From the NCBI GenBank assembly GCA_037127255.1, contig JBANSL010000013.1:5458188-5522187 (forward strand): a stretch of DNA of 64,000 nucleotides. Direction: 5' to 3'. This document shows positions 31,838 to 42,176 of this stretch, one piece after another. This DNA comes from Persicaria tinctoria (lineage: Eukaryota > Streptophyta > Magnoliopsida > Caryophyllales > Polygonaceae). Every line of letters starts with the position of its first letter. Position 1 is the first letter of the stretch. A program made the position numbers and the translations under genes. The notes under the pieces are model-generated. The model worked only from the letters and a program-made list of their open reading frames with translations, searched no databases and was not told the origin of the DNA.

Positions 31838-32620
31838 GTGTCGTTTAAATTTGTTCCAAATAAAACGCCGTCACCACCTCGTACCGCATTCTACGGCCAT
31901 AGTCAGTCGCTACCACCTCGTACCTTGGCCCGCCGCCACCCTTCTTGCTCTGTAGGCGTTCAACGTCGTCAGCCTCCAACGACAACCACCAGTCTACCGC
32001 CCTCCCACCGAGCTCTGCTCCCCGTCGGCCTATTCTCCACCCTCCCACCGAGCTCTGCTCCCCATCGGCCTATTCTCTCAGCCTTATAGGTTTGTTTTTC
32101 AACCGTTCACTCAATCGTTATTCCTGCTCATTATTGTCCATTTTTACTTCTCTATCCCGTCTTAACCGCCTCTATTTTGGCTTATCTTTGTGGTAGCCTA
32201 CCCACGATCTAGTTATCGTCCTTAAGGGTTTGAGGTAGGTCTTGGGGGGGGGGGGGGTGAGGTTTTGGTTTGGGTTTGCGAGTTGGAGTGCTTTGCTATT
32301 ATTGTTGTGTTGCAGGCTTCATGTGAGCGACGGTTGATTTGTCATGATCGATGACGTCGTGGAATGCGATCGACATCTGATGGCTCGTTTTGAGTCCAGA
32401 ATCTGAGGTATCCGCTAGTGATCCGGTCCCCAAAGTTCTCTGTGTGCGTCATCCTTTTGACCAATCAATTCGTTTGTCTTGTTGGCTTATGGTATACAAT
32501 GTAGGATGCTTGTACGGTTCCTTTTGCAATTTTATTTATCTCATTTGCTTGTGTAATTTCCTTGCTGTCATTTCCTCTGGTTGTACTTGATGATTAGTTC
32601 ATCTACCAGCTTGTCCAGTC
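31838..32620. other. GC-richer unique island of unknown nature
   Basis: This stretch differs in base composition from both sides. It contains a direct duplication of about 37 bp (CCACCGAGCTCTGCTCCCC(G/A)TCGGCCTATTCTC at about 32010-32080), a run of 13 G at 32246-32258, and overlapping open frames on both strands up to 83 codons with no motif. It could be the decayed leader of a gene or element cargo. Confidence 0.35.
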
Positions 32621-34422
32621 TCTCGATTTCTCTAGATTTGTCTAGAGAATCGAATTTTTTTTCCTGATATCAAATAAAAAATTGATATTATAAAGAAAGC
32701 ACATAGAGAAATGAAAGAGATAGGAGTCACAAATATCGGAGAGGAAATGTTTATCAAAAATAATAGAACCGAACTACTAAGAAATAAGAAGGAAAACCGG
32801 CCTCCTAGTTTTAGATTTTGCACATTTTTTAAGAACTTAAAAAAAATATAAAATATTGACTCTTTTTTATCAGAATTCTTTTAAAACGTGAAAATCTAAA
32901 AAAAAAATGTTGAACGGAGGGAGTATTTAAACTCGTCGGAATGTTAGAGTTGAATCATAGATTCTTAAATTTGGTAAATAAAGAACGGTCATCTGAGATT
33001 CGAACCGAAAACCTATAGGTACTACCCACGGTCCCACATCATAGATTCACTGCAATGTAAACCTCATCTCTATAATAAAATAAAGTAATTTTTCACTATG
33101 GTTGATTGGCTATAACGTCTAATTTGGAAAGATGATGATTGGCTTCAAGTTGCCAACTTGTTCATTAAAGTAAAGAAAAAAGACAATCCTGGAGAATAAG
33201 TAGATACCAGCTGCCATTGCCCATTTGACAGGTCTGGTCTACACAGAATCATAGCAAACCTCTTCTCCAACTATTTATTCTTTAATGAAATCTTTTCTTT
33301 TTTATGGAAGAGAAACTATTTATAAGTATTGGACTGCTATATTATACTAATATATATTGGAGTATAAATTACTTTGATGTTTGTCAACTCAAATATACCC
33401 TTAATACTTTTCAAAATAACTTTTTATTAATAGTATTTGATAGTTTAAAAGAACATAATCCCTTTTCCTACTTTTTCATACAATAAAAGATTTTATTTAT
33501 CATCTCAAAAAATTTACACCAATTAAATTCATCTTCTTTGATGAAAATGAAAAGAATTCAAGTTTTTTTTTTGAAAAAAAAAGATATAGTAATATACAAG
33601 TTAGATACAGGATGACCATCAATTACGACTTACAATGTATAATATTATATTATATTATATTATATCTTATAATATAATGATATGCATTATAAGTTATAAT
33701 TAATAGTGATGCAAACGGACAATAATCCTAACATTTATCTTTAGAAAATTCTGTAAATATTTTCAAAGAGCTTACTAAAAATATAGGAAACAAAGTAAAG
33801 TATAGTAAATAAATATAGCCAGTTTCAAAAGGCTTATAAAAAAAATACAGTATATGTTTGATTGATTCTACAACTACAACTCCCATGAGATTGGGGTGTG
33901 GGATTGGGATTGATCAGTGAGTAGTTGCAGCGTACAAGGCTTGTTATTGTGTCATTTTCATTTTAAGTTTTCTAGACATCAAAATTATTCCTTTCAGCAA
34001 ACAAATAAATTTAGTTATTAAATTAATTCAATGGCTAGATTTTTTTCCAAAAAAAAGGGCTAAATCCTTTTCAGCCATCGTAATTAGATGATGGATTTCT
34101 GAATTCAATATTTAAAAAAATGGTCTTATACGGTATACATAAATAAAACAAATTTAATCAAAACAAACACACAAACATGCTTAGTTTAGTCTCAAAATAT
34201 ATATCTTGAATAGGTAAATATATAGATGTGGTGAGTTACCAAAATACAAAAGTATAAGACCAAATTAAGGGTCTCATGTAAGATAAAGGAATCGAAAAAC
34301 AAAAGGATTCCTCTATACCCTCCAAACCATCCCTATCGACCCCAAATGCTAGTCCAACCAGATCTACGTACATCCACTACTCCAAACCAAAAAAATGTAA
34401 GTTACCCATCTAAATTTCCCAA
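32621..34422. other. Intergenic, element fragments only
   Basis: A CGGAGGGAGTA end at about 32924 marks a decayed Stowaway-type MITE to its left. A second copy of the SINE-like repeat (AAATAAAGAACGGTCAT...CCTATAGGTACTACCCA) lies at about 32975-33030. TATAT runs occur near 33630-33680. No host gene is seen. Confidence 0.45.
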
Positions 34423-34722
34423 CTAAGCTTGCGATCCATTTTTTTTAACAAGTGATTTGCATTTCCACTTTGCTAAAAAGCGGGATCGACAACTATTTAG
34501 GATATGAGATGCACAAACTTTGAGGTTGTAGTGTTCCCCACTAAACACAACTTTGTTTCTATGCAACCATGTGAAGTAAACAATCGCCTGAAATGCTAGC
34601 AATTTAGCCTGAAATAACGGTTGTTTTTGGATTCTCAAGGGTTCATTTGAAAACCGCTTGAGCCATTCTTCTAAGCTACCATGCCGGCATGAAATGCCAA
34701 CCCATCCGAGCACTAAGTTCAA
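34423..34722 (-). pseudogene. Non-LTR retroelement fragment (region between reverse transcriptase and RNase H)
   Basis: The minus-strand frame has LLAFQAIVYFTWLHRNKVVFSG followed by ILNSCRSRF. This matches the linker after the zinc-binding region of plant L1-type polyproteins, where an (A/L)..(T/Y)..W.(H/E)RN...F pattern recurs. Neither reverse transcriptase nor RNase H is attached. It is an isolated 100-codon remnant. Confidence 0.55.
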
Positions 34723-34835
34723 TACATCTTGGGTTCCAGGGCACCCAAGAGGTATTGAACTTTATAAAAATACTAGCTTTTTTTTTATTATAAAATACAA
34801 TCGCCTCAAAATATATACTGTATCATTTTACTTGT

Positions 34836-34999
34836 TAACACGTATTTTAAGGAACTAAAAACTTTATAAAATACTAGCTTTTTTATTATAATATTATACT
34901 TATTAATAATAAGTAGATTATTATTTTAAACAATTAATATAAAAAAAATCTAATATTTTATAAGGTTTTTAGCCCTTTAAAAAGCGTGTGAAAAATACT
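34836..34999. mobile_element. Truncated Stowaway-type MITE core
   Basis: The core AACACGTATTTTAAGGA(A/G), AAAAACT, TATTATA...CTTATTA, TTTTTAGC(C/T)CTTTAAAA has the same order as the complete Stowaway copy at 54129-54369. Both CTCCCTCCG ends are missing. It directly abuts the left duplication of the Mutator-type element at 35000. Confidence 0.55.
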
Positions 35000-36044
35000 T
35001 ATATTTTAGGGTAAATTACACATAACCACCCATAAGTTATAGTACTTTTCACATAACCACCCATAAAAACTTAAATTACAATAAACCACCCATAAATTTG
35101 ACATGTTTTCATAAGACCACCCACACATTAAACCTCTATTTATTTTGTTTAAAATGACTAAAATACCCATAATTCAAGCTTATTTGTTTGTACTTTGTAA
35201 AGGAAAAATGTTGCATGTATATAAGTGTTTGGATTCCAATGGTATTATATTTATAATGCAAAATAGACAAGGTCGTTTTTGGTAAACAAAAAATTTAAGG
35301 TACATTAAGGATGTGTTTGGATTTTGTAATTTATTAATTATATATAATGCAATAGTTTTATCCCAATGTATGTGATTATTTGGTTAAATTACTATTTTAC
35401 CTTAATTTTTATGAGATTTTTAGTTATATAACCAACTACTCACATAAACTGAGGTAAATAATTAAATTATAATTTAATGGAATGGAATTCAAACCCATCC
35501 TAAATACTCCAACCTATATATATCTAAATTAGATTTGCAACGTGAAGAGTCGAGACTTGCAATACCTTCTAATAGTCTCATTCTTCAAATTTGAATAAGA
35601 TAGGGATAAACTCTAAAATAAAACAAGATTATTGCTTTAAAAGAAGGGTAAATTAAATCATATCATTTAAAAAATAAGCTAAGCTTATACATATCATTTG
35701 ACAAATTAGCCGAACATGAATAATTTTATTATAATTTATCATTTTTTAAAAAGGGTAAAAGTAAAACTACATTATTTAACAAATGAGAAGTCTTATTAAA
35801 ACAAATCATTGCATTAATTAAATACAAATAAACTTAAACAAATCATTGCATTAAATACAAATAAGCTTGAATTATGGATATTTTAATCTTTTTAAACAAA
35901 ACAAATAGAGGTTTAATGGGTGGGCGGTCTTATGAAAAAATAACTAATTTATGGGTGGTTTACTGTAATTTCAGTTTTTATAGATGGTTATGTGAAAAGT
36001 AACATAATTTGTGGGTGGTTATGTGTAATTTACTCTATATTTTA
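35000..36044. mobile_element. Mutator-type foldback element with 9-bp target duplication
   Basis: The perfect 9-bp duplication TATATTTTA lies at 35000-35008 and 36036-36044. The element is 35009-36035, starting GGGTAAATTACACATAACC and ending with its inverse, GGTTATGTGTAATTTACTC. Terminal inverted repeats are about 170-180 bp and contain the motif ACCACCCATAA several times. There is no coding region. A 9-bp duplication with long inverted repeats indicates mobilisation by a Mutator transposase. A nested MITE lies at 35309-35500. Confidence 0.85.
35306..35503. mobile_element. Tourist-like MITE nested in the foldback element
   Basis: TAA at 35306-35308 and 35501-35503 flanks a 192-bp element that begins GGATGTGTTTGGATTTTG and ends GGAATTCAAACCCATCC, which are imperfect inverted repeats. 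Related TTTGGATTCCA ends occur at 57390-57592. Confidence 0.7.
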
Positions 36045-36070
36045 AGATAGAGTGAGTGGTTAATGATGTA

Positions 36071-36319
36071 TGTTGTATACTTGTATGGCACATGAACCCA
36101 TTGCATTTACAATGTTCAACCAACTTACCTCTTTCCAAAAGCTTTTAATGTGGTCCTGAATATGTTATATGGGCTCTACTGTATAAATATAGGGTCTTGT
36201 CTTTAATGGTTTGTTGCATAAGATCTATAGATACACCTCTTGATTTCACAGTTTGTTCTTCAATTGAGTGCAGTATTTGTGTTCCTCGCGAGTCGCGACA
36301 ACTTAACACCATGGTATCA
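36071..36319 (+). mobile_element. LTR plus primer-binding site of a Copia-type retrotransposon remnant
   Basis: A 238-bp TG...CA segment (36071-36308) contains a TATA-like GTATAAATATAGGG at 36181-36194. It is followed after three bases by TGGTATCA (36312-36319), complementary to the 3' end of initiator tRNA-Met and the usual Copia primer-binding site. No gag or pol is seen downstream, so it is a 5' LTR stub or a small TRIM-like element. Confidence 0.6.
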
Positions 36320-37633
36320 AGAAAGACAATGTACAACACAAAGGGAGGTCATCCGATTTCAAAAACAGAGGAACTGTGATTGCATAGCAGCACCGGAAAG
36401 AGACCTCACAGTATCCATGTCTAAACAAGACGAGAGGCACGGTTCCTTGAGCACCTCCCATAAGCAAATACTTGCAGGATTCGGAAAACTCTCACACAGT
36501 TTACCCAAGTGAAAAATCCTATGCTAGCCCTAGTACCATGAAAACCCAGCATGAATGAATTGAAGTTCGCAGTCTATATAGAACAAACCTTAACAACATA
36601 AATGATAAAGGGGGATTTCATCAATAACGAAAATCAGATGTAACACATATACAATGCAGTATGTCTTGCTCAAGTAATTACTTGCTTAAACTTAGAACGA
36701 GATTCAGATACTATGAAGGCGTCACAGCGTCACTCGAAACTTATCCAAAGACAGAAGATCAAATATATCATTGGAATGTTACAAACAAGGCAGCGGTGCC
36801 AATGGTTAGAACTTAGAAGTGCAACACCAAACATAGATCACAAGTAAGGCGATCAAACGCAACACACATGAAGCATCTAACAGCAAACACGATAACAAAA
36901 TTGACGACTAGCAGATATTTGAATAAGGAAATCCTCACAGGTCTGAAAGGAAATTGAGGGGGGGGGGGGGAACAGTCATAGACAACACTCATTATGTATC
37001 AATCATCATCTCAAAGCATGTCTAAACACAAGACAACATGAGATCATAGTAAATAAATTGATCACCATCCGAATCACAGTGAAAACAGAAAATTCTTAGA
37101 TTTTATTCATTTGCCACATGAAAGAACAAAATCCTTTTCGTAAAATGTAGCGCTAGAGGACTAATTCTGCACTGGATTAACAAAATATAAAAGCTATAGC
37201 ACTCCAACTACCAATCAGCTTGTACAAGTACAACAGCCTCAAGCTTATGGGTAGATCAGAGTATCATACAGTGAATACATCCAGAAGCTTCTAAGATTAA
37301 AAAATCAGTCAAGCAATAACGTACATGAGGTGAAAAAAAAAAATCAGTATCTTGCTTACAGAATATATGAGCTGATGATCCATCACTGTTTCTATGCAAC
37401 AGTTCTGCGTCCTAACTCCGCGTTTTGGCTTGATCTGTGCTGATTCACCTAGAACTTGATGAGATGAATGAATGGTTCACAAATGTCACATGTCTCTCTA
37501 ACTCTGCTTGTACATGCTTGATCACGGCAAAAGCTAACTGAAATGTCTTGTTCTACTGGTGAGATGTATATCCTGTACGTTCAAGGATACATTTACCCTA
37601 AGTGAAATAACAAGCAGCCAGGCATTACAAAGA
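36320..37633. other. 3' side of the VQ gene
   Basis: Minus-strand downstream sequence of the VQ gene. Part of it (about 37370-37633) is probably its 3' UTR. A run of 12 G at 36959-36970 stands out. No coding region is recognised. Confidence 0.4.
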
Positions 37634-38677
37634 CTATTGATTCCTCCATCTTGGGCTTGTTCCAGGGAAAAACACAGAAGGTGATAGGGGGAAAGCACCC
37701 GGTGAAAATGGTGGCTGGGGACCAGGACCTGGACCTAAGATTCCGGGCTGTCCCATTGGTTGGAAGGAGAAATTTGGGCTCAAAGGTGGTGGAAATGAAC
37801 TTCCAGGTGAAGGAAAAGGATAAGGATAAGGAGACCTTGATGTAGGAGACAACAAGTTGAAAAAGCTACTAGGGGAAGGCATGGATGGTGAAGGCAACAA
37901 AAACTGGGAGCTTGGTGATGGTAAGAGTGCAGGGCTATTCATTCTTGGAGATGGGAAGGGCAGGATAGGTGGTTGAGATTGAAACTGCCCAGCGTCTCTT
38001 GGCCGTAACTGATTAGGACCTGGTGGCCCTTGCCCCGGACCTGGATGAAATGGGGGCTGAGACGGGCTTGGCATTATTGCTGAATCGTTAAGACAGCCCA
38101 TAAGCTGTTGCATATATGCCGATATAGGAGATAGCGCTGGATACGACCAATTAGGAGTCAAAGGCGGCCTCCCGGCAGGCGATGGTGGCCCAAAATGGGC
38201 TGGCCTGGCTAGGTGATTGTTGTACGGAGCTTGACCAGGACCCGGGGCCATACCCATAGGCTGGCTCTGCATTGGAGGGGGCAGAATGGGAGCCATGTGA
38301 GGACGCTGCATCGGATGCTGAACGGGCGCTGGCCCTGGGACCGGAACCACATTTGAAATCATCGGCCGGTGGATAGGGTTTAAAGGGGGAGGTCTAATCC
38401 TCTGCAACCGATTGCTCGGGTGCTTGGGCGCATTATTCGGAGGCCTAGGAGGCAGCGGCTCTTGCGAATGTAAAGGGGAGCCTGTCAACTGCTGAACAAC
38501 ACTCCTGAAATCATTCTTGCTAATGTTGTAAACCTGGGGCTGTGGCTGCGGCCTCGCCGGAATATTACTATTGGCGTTACCACTAGTGAAACTCGGCTGG
38601 TGCAAGGGGCTCTTCTTGATGTTTTTCCCCATCTTGTTCACCCCCAAATACTCATTACCCTTGTTCTTGCTATCCAT
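37634..38677 (-). CDS. IKU1-like: VQ-motif protein of the HAIKU1 (IKU1/VQ14) type
   Basis: A single coding exon of 347 residues. The N-terminus LGVNKMGKNIKKSPLHQP, then PQVYNISKNDFRSVVQQLTG (VQ core FRSVVQQLTG at 57-66), and LQRIRPPPL are conserved hallmarks of IKU1. The rest is Pro/Ser/Gly/Met-rich and disordered, with a SP(I/V)S.YM segment (ALSPISAYMQQL) and a C-terminal series of LLSP, PPPLSPNFSF, FPLSPS.FFPG and SPRW motifs, again as in IKU1. VQ proteins bind WRKY factors; IKU1 works with the WRKY factor MINI3 and the receptor kinase IKU2 in endosperm to set seed size. The start is the ATG at 38677; the frame upstream opens at TTG. Transcripts probably have a leader intron. Confidence 0.93.
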   Translation of the reverse strand: MDSKNKGNEYLGVNKMGKNIKKSPLHQPSFTSGNANSNIPARPQPQPQVYNISKNDFRSVVQQLTGSPLHSQEPLPPRPPNNAPKHPSNRLQRIRPPPLNPIHRPMISNVVPVPGPAPVQHPMQRPHMAPILPPPMQSQPMGMAPGPGQAPYNNHLARPAHFGPPSPAGRPPLTPNWSYPALSPISAYMQQLMGCLNDSAIMPSPSQPPFHPGPGQGPPGPNQLRPRDAGQFQSQPPILPFPSPRMNSPALLPSPSSQFLLPSPSMPSPSSFFNLLSPTSRSPYPYPFPSPGSSFPPPLSPNFSFQPMGQPGILGPGPGPQPPFSPGAFPLSPSVFFPGTSPRWRNQ

Positions 38678-39422
38678 TGACACGAAAAAATTCAACCTTT
38701 CTCTCTTCCCTTATATACCAAAATCAGCTACCAAATGACAAGCATATGAACAAAACCTAATTTATCCAATCTTCGAATTCCAACTCCAGACAAGCAATCA
38801 CGCCCTGAGAAAATAACAGATTTCAAGCGCAGAAACATACCATTAAAGCAGCGAGAATCTCAAGCTCCAGTCCAATAAACGGGAAGATGAACCGCGCAAA
38901 CACCGAGCGAGGACTGAATCAAGGAAAAGGAGGGGAGTTTGGTTAGAAAGCGGATTGGAACCGCAAAAGGAATAGATAGAGGGTTTTTTGACCGATTCAA
39001 AGATTTGACTAAATTGGAAGTGAGTTGCGGGGAGATTCCTCCTTGGAGGGTTGAATCAGCCAAGCTGATTTGCTTTACCTAACTACGAGTCCACGCTTCA
39101 ACGGTGAACGGACGAGAGACGAGGAGGAGGAGTGAGAAACCCTAGGAGAGAGAAGGGATCGATCGAAAAGGGGAAGGGCGATGCGGGATGGACGGGGAGG
39201 AATTTTGGGGAGCAAATCAAAGTCAATAACGAAATGAAAACGGAAAAAGATAAATTTGAAAATGAAGTCTCTCAGTTTTTTGTGGGCCCGCTAATCCAAT
39301 TTATGTGATACGTACTGTATGAGCTTGTCCAGTCCAGCGGTGCACATCTTCTGTCCCAAAATCGCATGTATATCCTCTACCTCATAATCCCGTCCCAAAA
39401 TCCTGTCCCATTAAAATATTTA
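38678..39422 (-). promoter_or_regulatory. Leader intron, leader exon and promoter side of the VQ gene
   Basis: Reading the minus strand, a donor GTATGTTTCT near 38840 and a plausible acceptor near 38711 define a leader intron of about 130 bp, a common feature in this family. A purine-rich leader with an AAACCCTAG telo-box-like motif lies at about 39130-39145. The upstream limit is set by the MITE at 39423, about 230-300 bp from the likely transcription start. Confidence 0.45.
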
Positions 39423-40353
39423 GGCCCTGTTTGGTATGAATAAGGTAATCGGAATGGGAATGGGAATCAAAAATATGAATGAAGCATTACTCAAGGATGT
39501 TGTTTGGTATAATGTCGAAATGAATTCACAAACTCCAAACCCTACAAATACAGAAATCCATCCTATCAAAATCAAAATCATACCTATTCAATCTCTTAAA
39601 TTAGGAATAACCAACCCACAAATTACACAAATTCTGAAATTCATCTCACAAATTACTCAAAAAACAAAAATAATGAAGAGGGAGGGCACACTGGCATTGT
39701 ATTAAACTGGAAGGAGGAGGGAGGGTCGGGCAATAGTGGTCTAGCAGAACGAGGAAGGAGGGTTGGGTGGCGTTGGCGGTACCTGTAGACGGTGGTGGCA
39801 TCGGTGACACAGGAGGTCGGAGAGAGAAGCGGAAATCCCAGGAGGTCGGCGAGAGAGAGAGAAGCGGACTAAAGGCGGTGGCAGAGCGGCGACACCGGCG
39901 CAGATCCAAATCTTGGCGATGGGGTGTCACCGGCGATGGGCGATGGCGGCGGAGACGCAGATGGTCGGAGAGGTAAGCGAAAATGTCAGATCTGGAAATG
40001 GGGTGACATCGGCTCGGTGGTGGTGCGCCGGTGGCAGTGGCAGCGAGAAGCCCTCGGTGGTGGTGGTGGGTCGGTGGCAGTGGCGGCAACCGGTCGTGGT
40101 GGTGGTGATAGGCAGTCGGAGGAAGGTGGAGGTGAGGGATGATGGGCGTGAATCAACAGGGAGGGTGGGAAACCGGTAATGGCTCATTCCTCACCTAAAG
40201 CCAAGGGATGAAAAATGCTCAAAATTGGGGATAAGAGGATTACCCGGTAATCGATTTCATTCCGGATTTTGTCGTACCAAACACGAAAACAGTAATCACT
40301 CATTCCGATTACCAGATTTTGATTCCCGGTAATCGATACCAAACAGGGCCTTA
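39420..40353. mobile_element. 928-bp Tourist/Harbinger-type element with a GC-rich interior
   Basis: TTA at 39420-39422 and 40351-40353 flanks an element starting GGCCCTGTTTGGTA and ending TACCAAACAGGGCC, a perfect terminal repeat. Subterminal GGTAATCGGAATG(G/A)G blocks are also inverted. The middle (about 39700-40180) is GC-rich, with repeated GGTGGTGG/GGTGGCAGTGGC motifs and overlapping frames on both strands (up to 147 codons). This is unlike a typical AT-rich MITE and suggests captured host sequence. No transposase is present. Confidence 0.8.
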
Positions 40354-40534
40354 GTACTCCGTAACTCTTAAATGGTGAAATTAATTAAAATAATCTAACC
40401 TTTAAGGGGTGTTAAAAATATATCTCCACCTTTTAAATGTAAGATAAAATCCCGACCTTTATAGGTGGTGTTAAAATAATATCACAACAATTTTATCTCA
40501 AAAAAAATGATGACATGTTGCATACATGGCAAAA

Positions 40535-40955
40535 AAATAATAATTTATAAAAGACAAAACTAATTTTAAAAAAATCAGCATTAATATAATTTTGTTAAAC
40601 CATGGGTTTCTTGGATTTTTTTTAAAATCAAACCCGGTTTTCTTAAACCCGATTTCCTTAAGGAAATATGTGATTATTAGGTAAAGCAGTAAAATTTAAT
40701 TGAATTTCATCCTTTTTTTATTGTAATATTCTAGATATTGAATTCAATTTCTTAGTCTAAGCAAACACCGATTAATTGTAATATTCTAGATATTGGCGTG
40801 AGGGAGAATAATTAAAAAAGGGTTAAAGAAAGGGTTTGATTTAAAAACAAAATCCATGAAACCCATGGTTTATCAAAATTATATTAATGTTGATTTTTTA
40901 TTTATTCGTTTTGCCTTTTATAAATTACTAGTACTTTTCCCGTACCTTGTACGGG
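40535..40955. repeat. Foldback with arms of about 85 bp, ending in a Helitron-type 3' terminus
   Basis: The left arm, about 40540-40622 (TTATAAAAGACAAAAC ... ATTAATATAATTTTG ... AAACCATGGGTTTC), is inverted at about 40845-40925. Directly after the right arm, the minus strand reads a hairpin CCCGTAC/GTACGGG (40938-40954) and CTAGT ending at 40927. This is a minus-strand Helitron 3' end whose body would extend right, into the cargo region. Confidence 0.6.
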
Positions 40956-41159
40956 TAAGTATTTTTATTGAAAGTTACCGTTTTAGTTCTCCCTCATACC
41001 ATGAATATATTTTATTTTATTTAAATTGTTGTAATGTTATCCATTAAATTGTAATGAGTGGGAGGGTCAACCCCTTAATGGGCCTACAGTAACCCGACCC
41101 AGATGTAGAATGGGCTAAGCCCACTTGAACTGGTAAGGAAAAAAAAAGATTTAAATAAA

Positions 41160-41290
41160 AAATTTCCCCCATGAAGCTTTCCGCCGTAGAGTTTCCTTCG
41201 CAGACGCTGATGCCTTTTGTCTCTTGGACTTAGGTGCCCCTCCAGTCTTGGATGCTCTAATTCTTGTCATATCTACAATTGCCATTCAAC
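41160..41290 (-). pseudogene. Basic peptide-coding fragment, unidentified
   Basis: The minus-strand frame reads RIRASKTGGAPKSKRQKASA, then KETLRRKASWGK, without a stop. It is Lys/Arg/Ala-rich, with the look of a nuclear-protein tail. It may be another captured exon inside the Mutator-like element. I do not recognise the source. Confidence 0.25.
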
Positions 41291-42176
41291 TCGAGTATAA
41301 GATTAATGTAAAACATCGAATACACCAAAGTTTAAATCACGTCATTTTACAAAAACTTGCTCAAACACCTAAACAAATTTCATATCCTATACATGTTTTG
41401 GTCAACCATTATTCCTCCAAATTTTCTCCAAAGTGGTAAGATTAATATCTCGCTTGTATAGTGCATCTTGACAATTGAGAAATAGAAAGTGGGATACAAA
41501 AGCAACCGAGAATCATATTCAAATTTAAAGAAAAAAATGAAAGAGAACCCACCACATGAAAAATAAATTCAACTAGTCCAATTCTATATCAAATCTTTTT
41601 TTGAAGAAATTATACCAGAAGAGTCTATTGAATGGTATACTAATATTTCTTGGTAGGCAAGTAAACATCTAGATTAAACCTTGAAAAACTCAAATTCTAT
41701 TAAAATGAATCTCATGAATCATGATAAATTATAGTCTCCTAAACCCAAGTAAGAAGAGGGTCCACTCAGAAGAATCGATCTCTCTATCACGTTTCATCTT
41801 AGGGCTTTGACGTTGCGTCTCTTTGTGCGACCATGAAAAATAGAGACAACTTTGTCTTTGAAGTCTTTTTTATATTAAAAAAAAAAGAAGCAAAGCAAAA
41901 AAGAGGGATGGATGGAGAATCAAACGCGGGCCCATTGTCTTCCAACATATTCCTAACCTTTCTAATAACCAAGTGAGCTATGAGGAATTTCTGATTCCAT
42001 TTACATTTTTTTCATTATATTTGTACTTAGTACATAAGTCCCCCTACACATACATATATACGGAGTATTTGTTTACTCCCGAACCCAAGTGGGGCTAAAG
42101 CCACCCCAAGTCCACTTGGGTCCACCACTGAACCTCACCACCGTAATTTTTTTTATTGTTATATTCAAATTGTATT

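Noticed and set aside
39646..40187. 147-codon minus-strand and several plus-strand frames in the Tourist-type element
   Set aside because: They arise from simple GGTGGTGG-type repeats and lie wholly inside a bounded mobile element.
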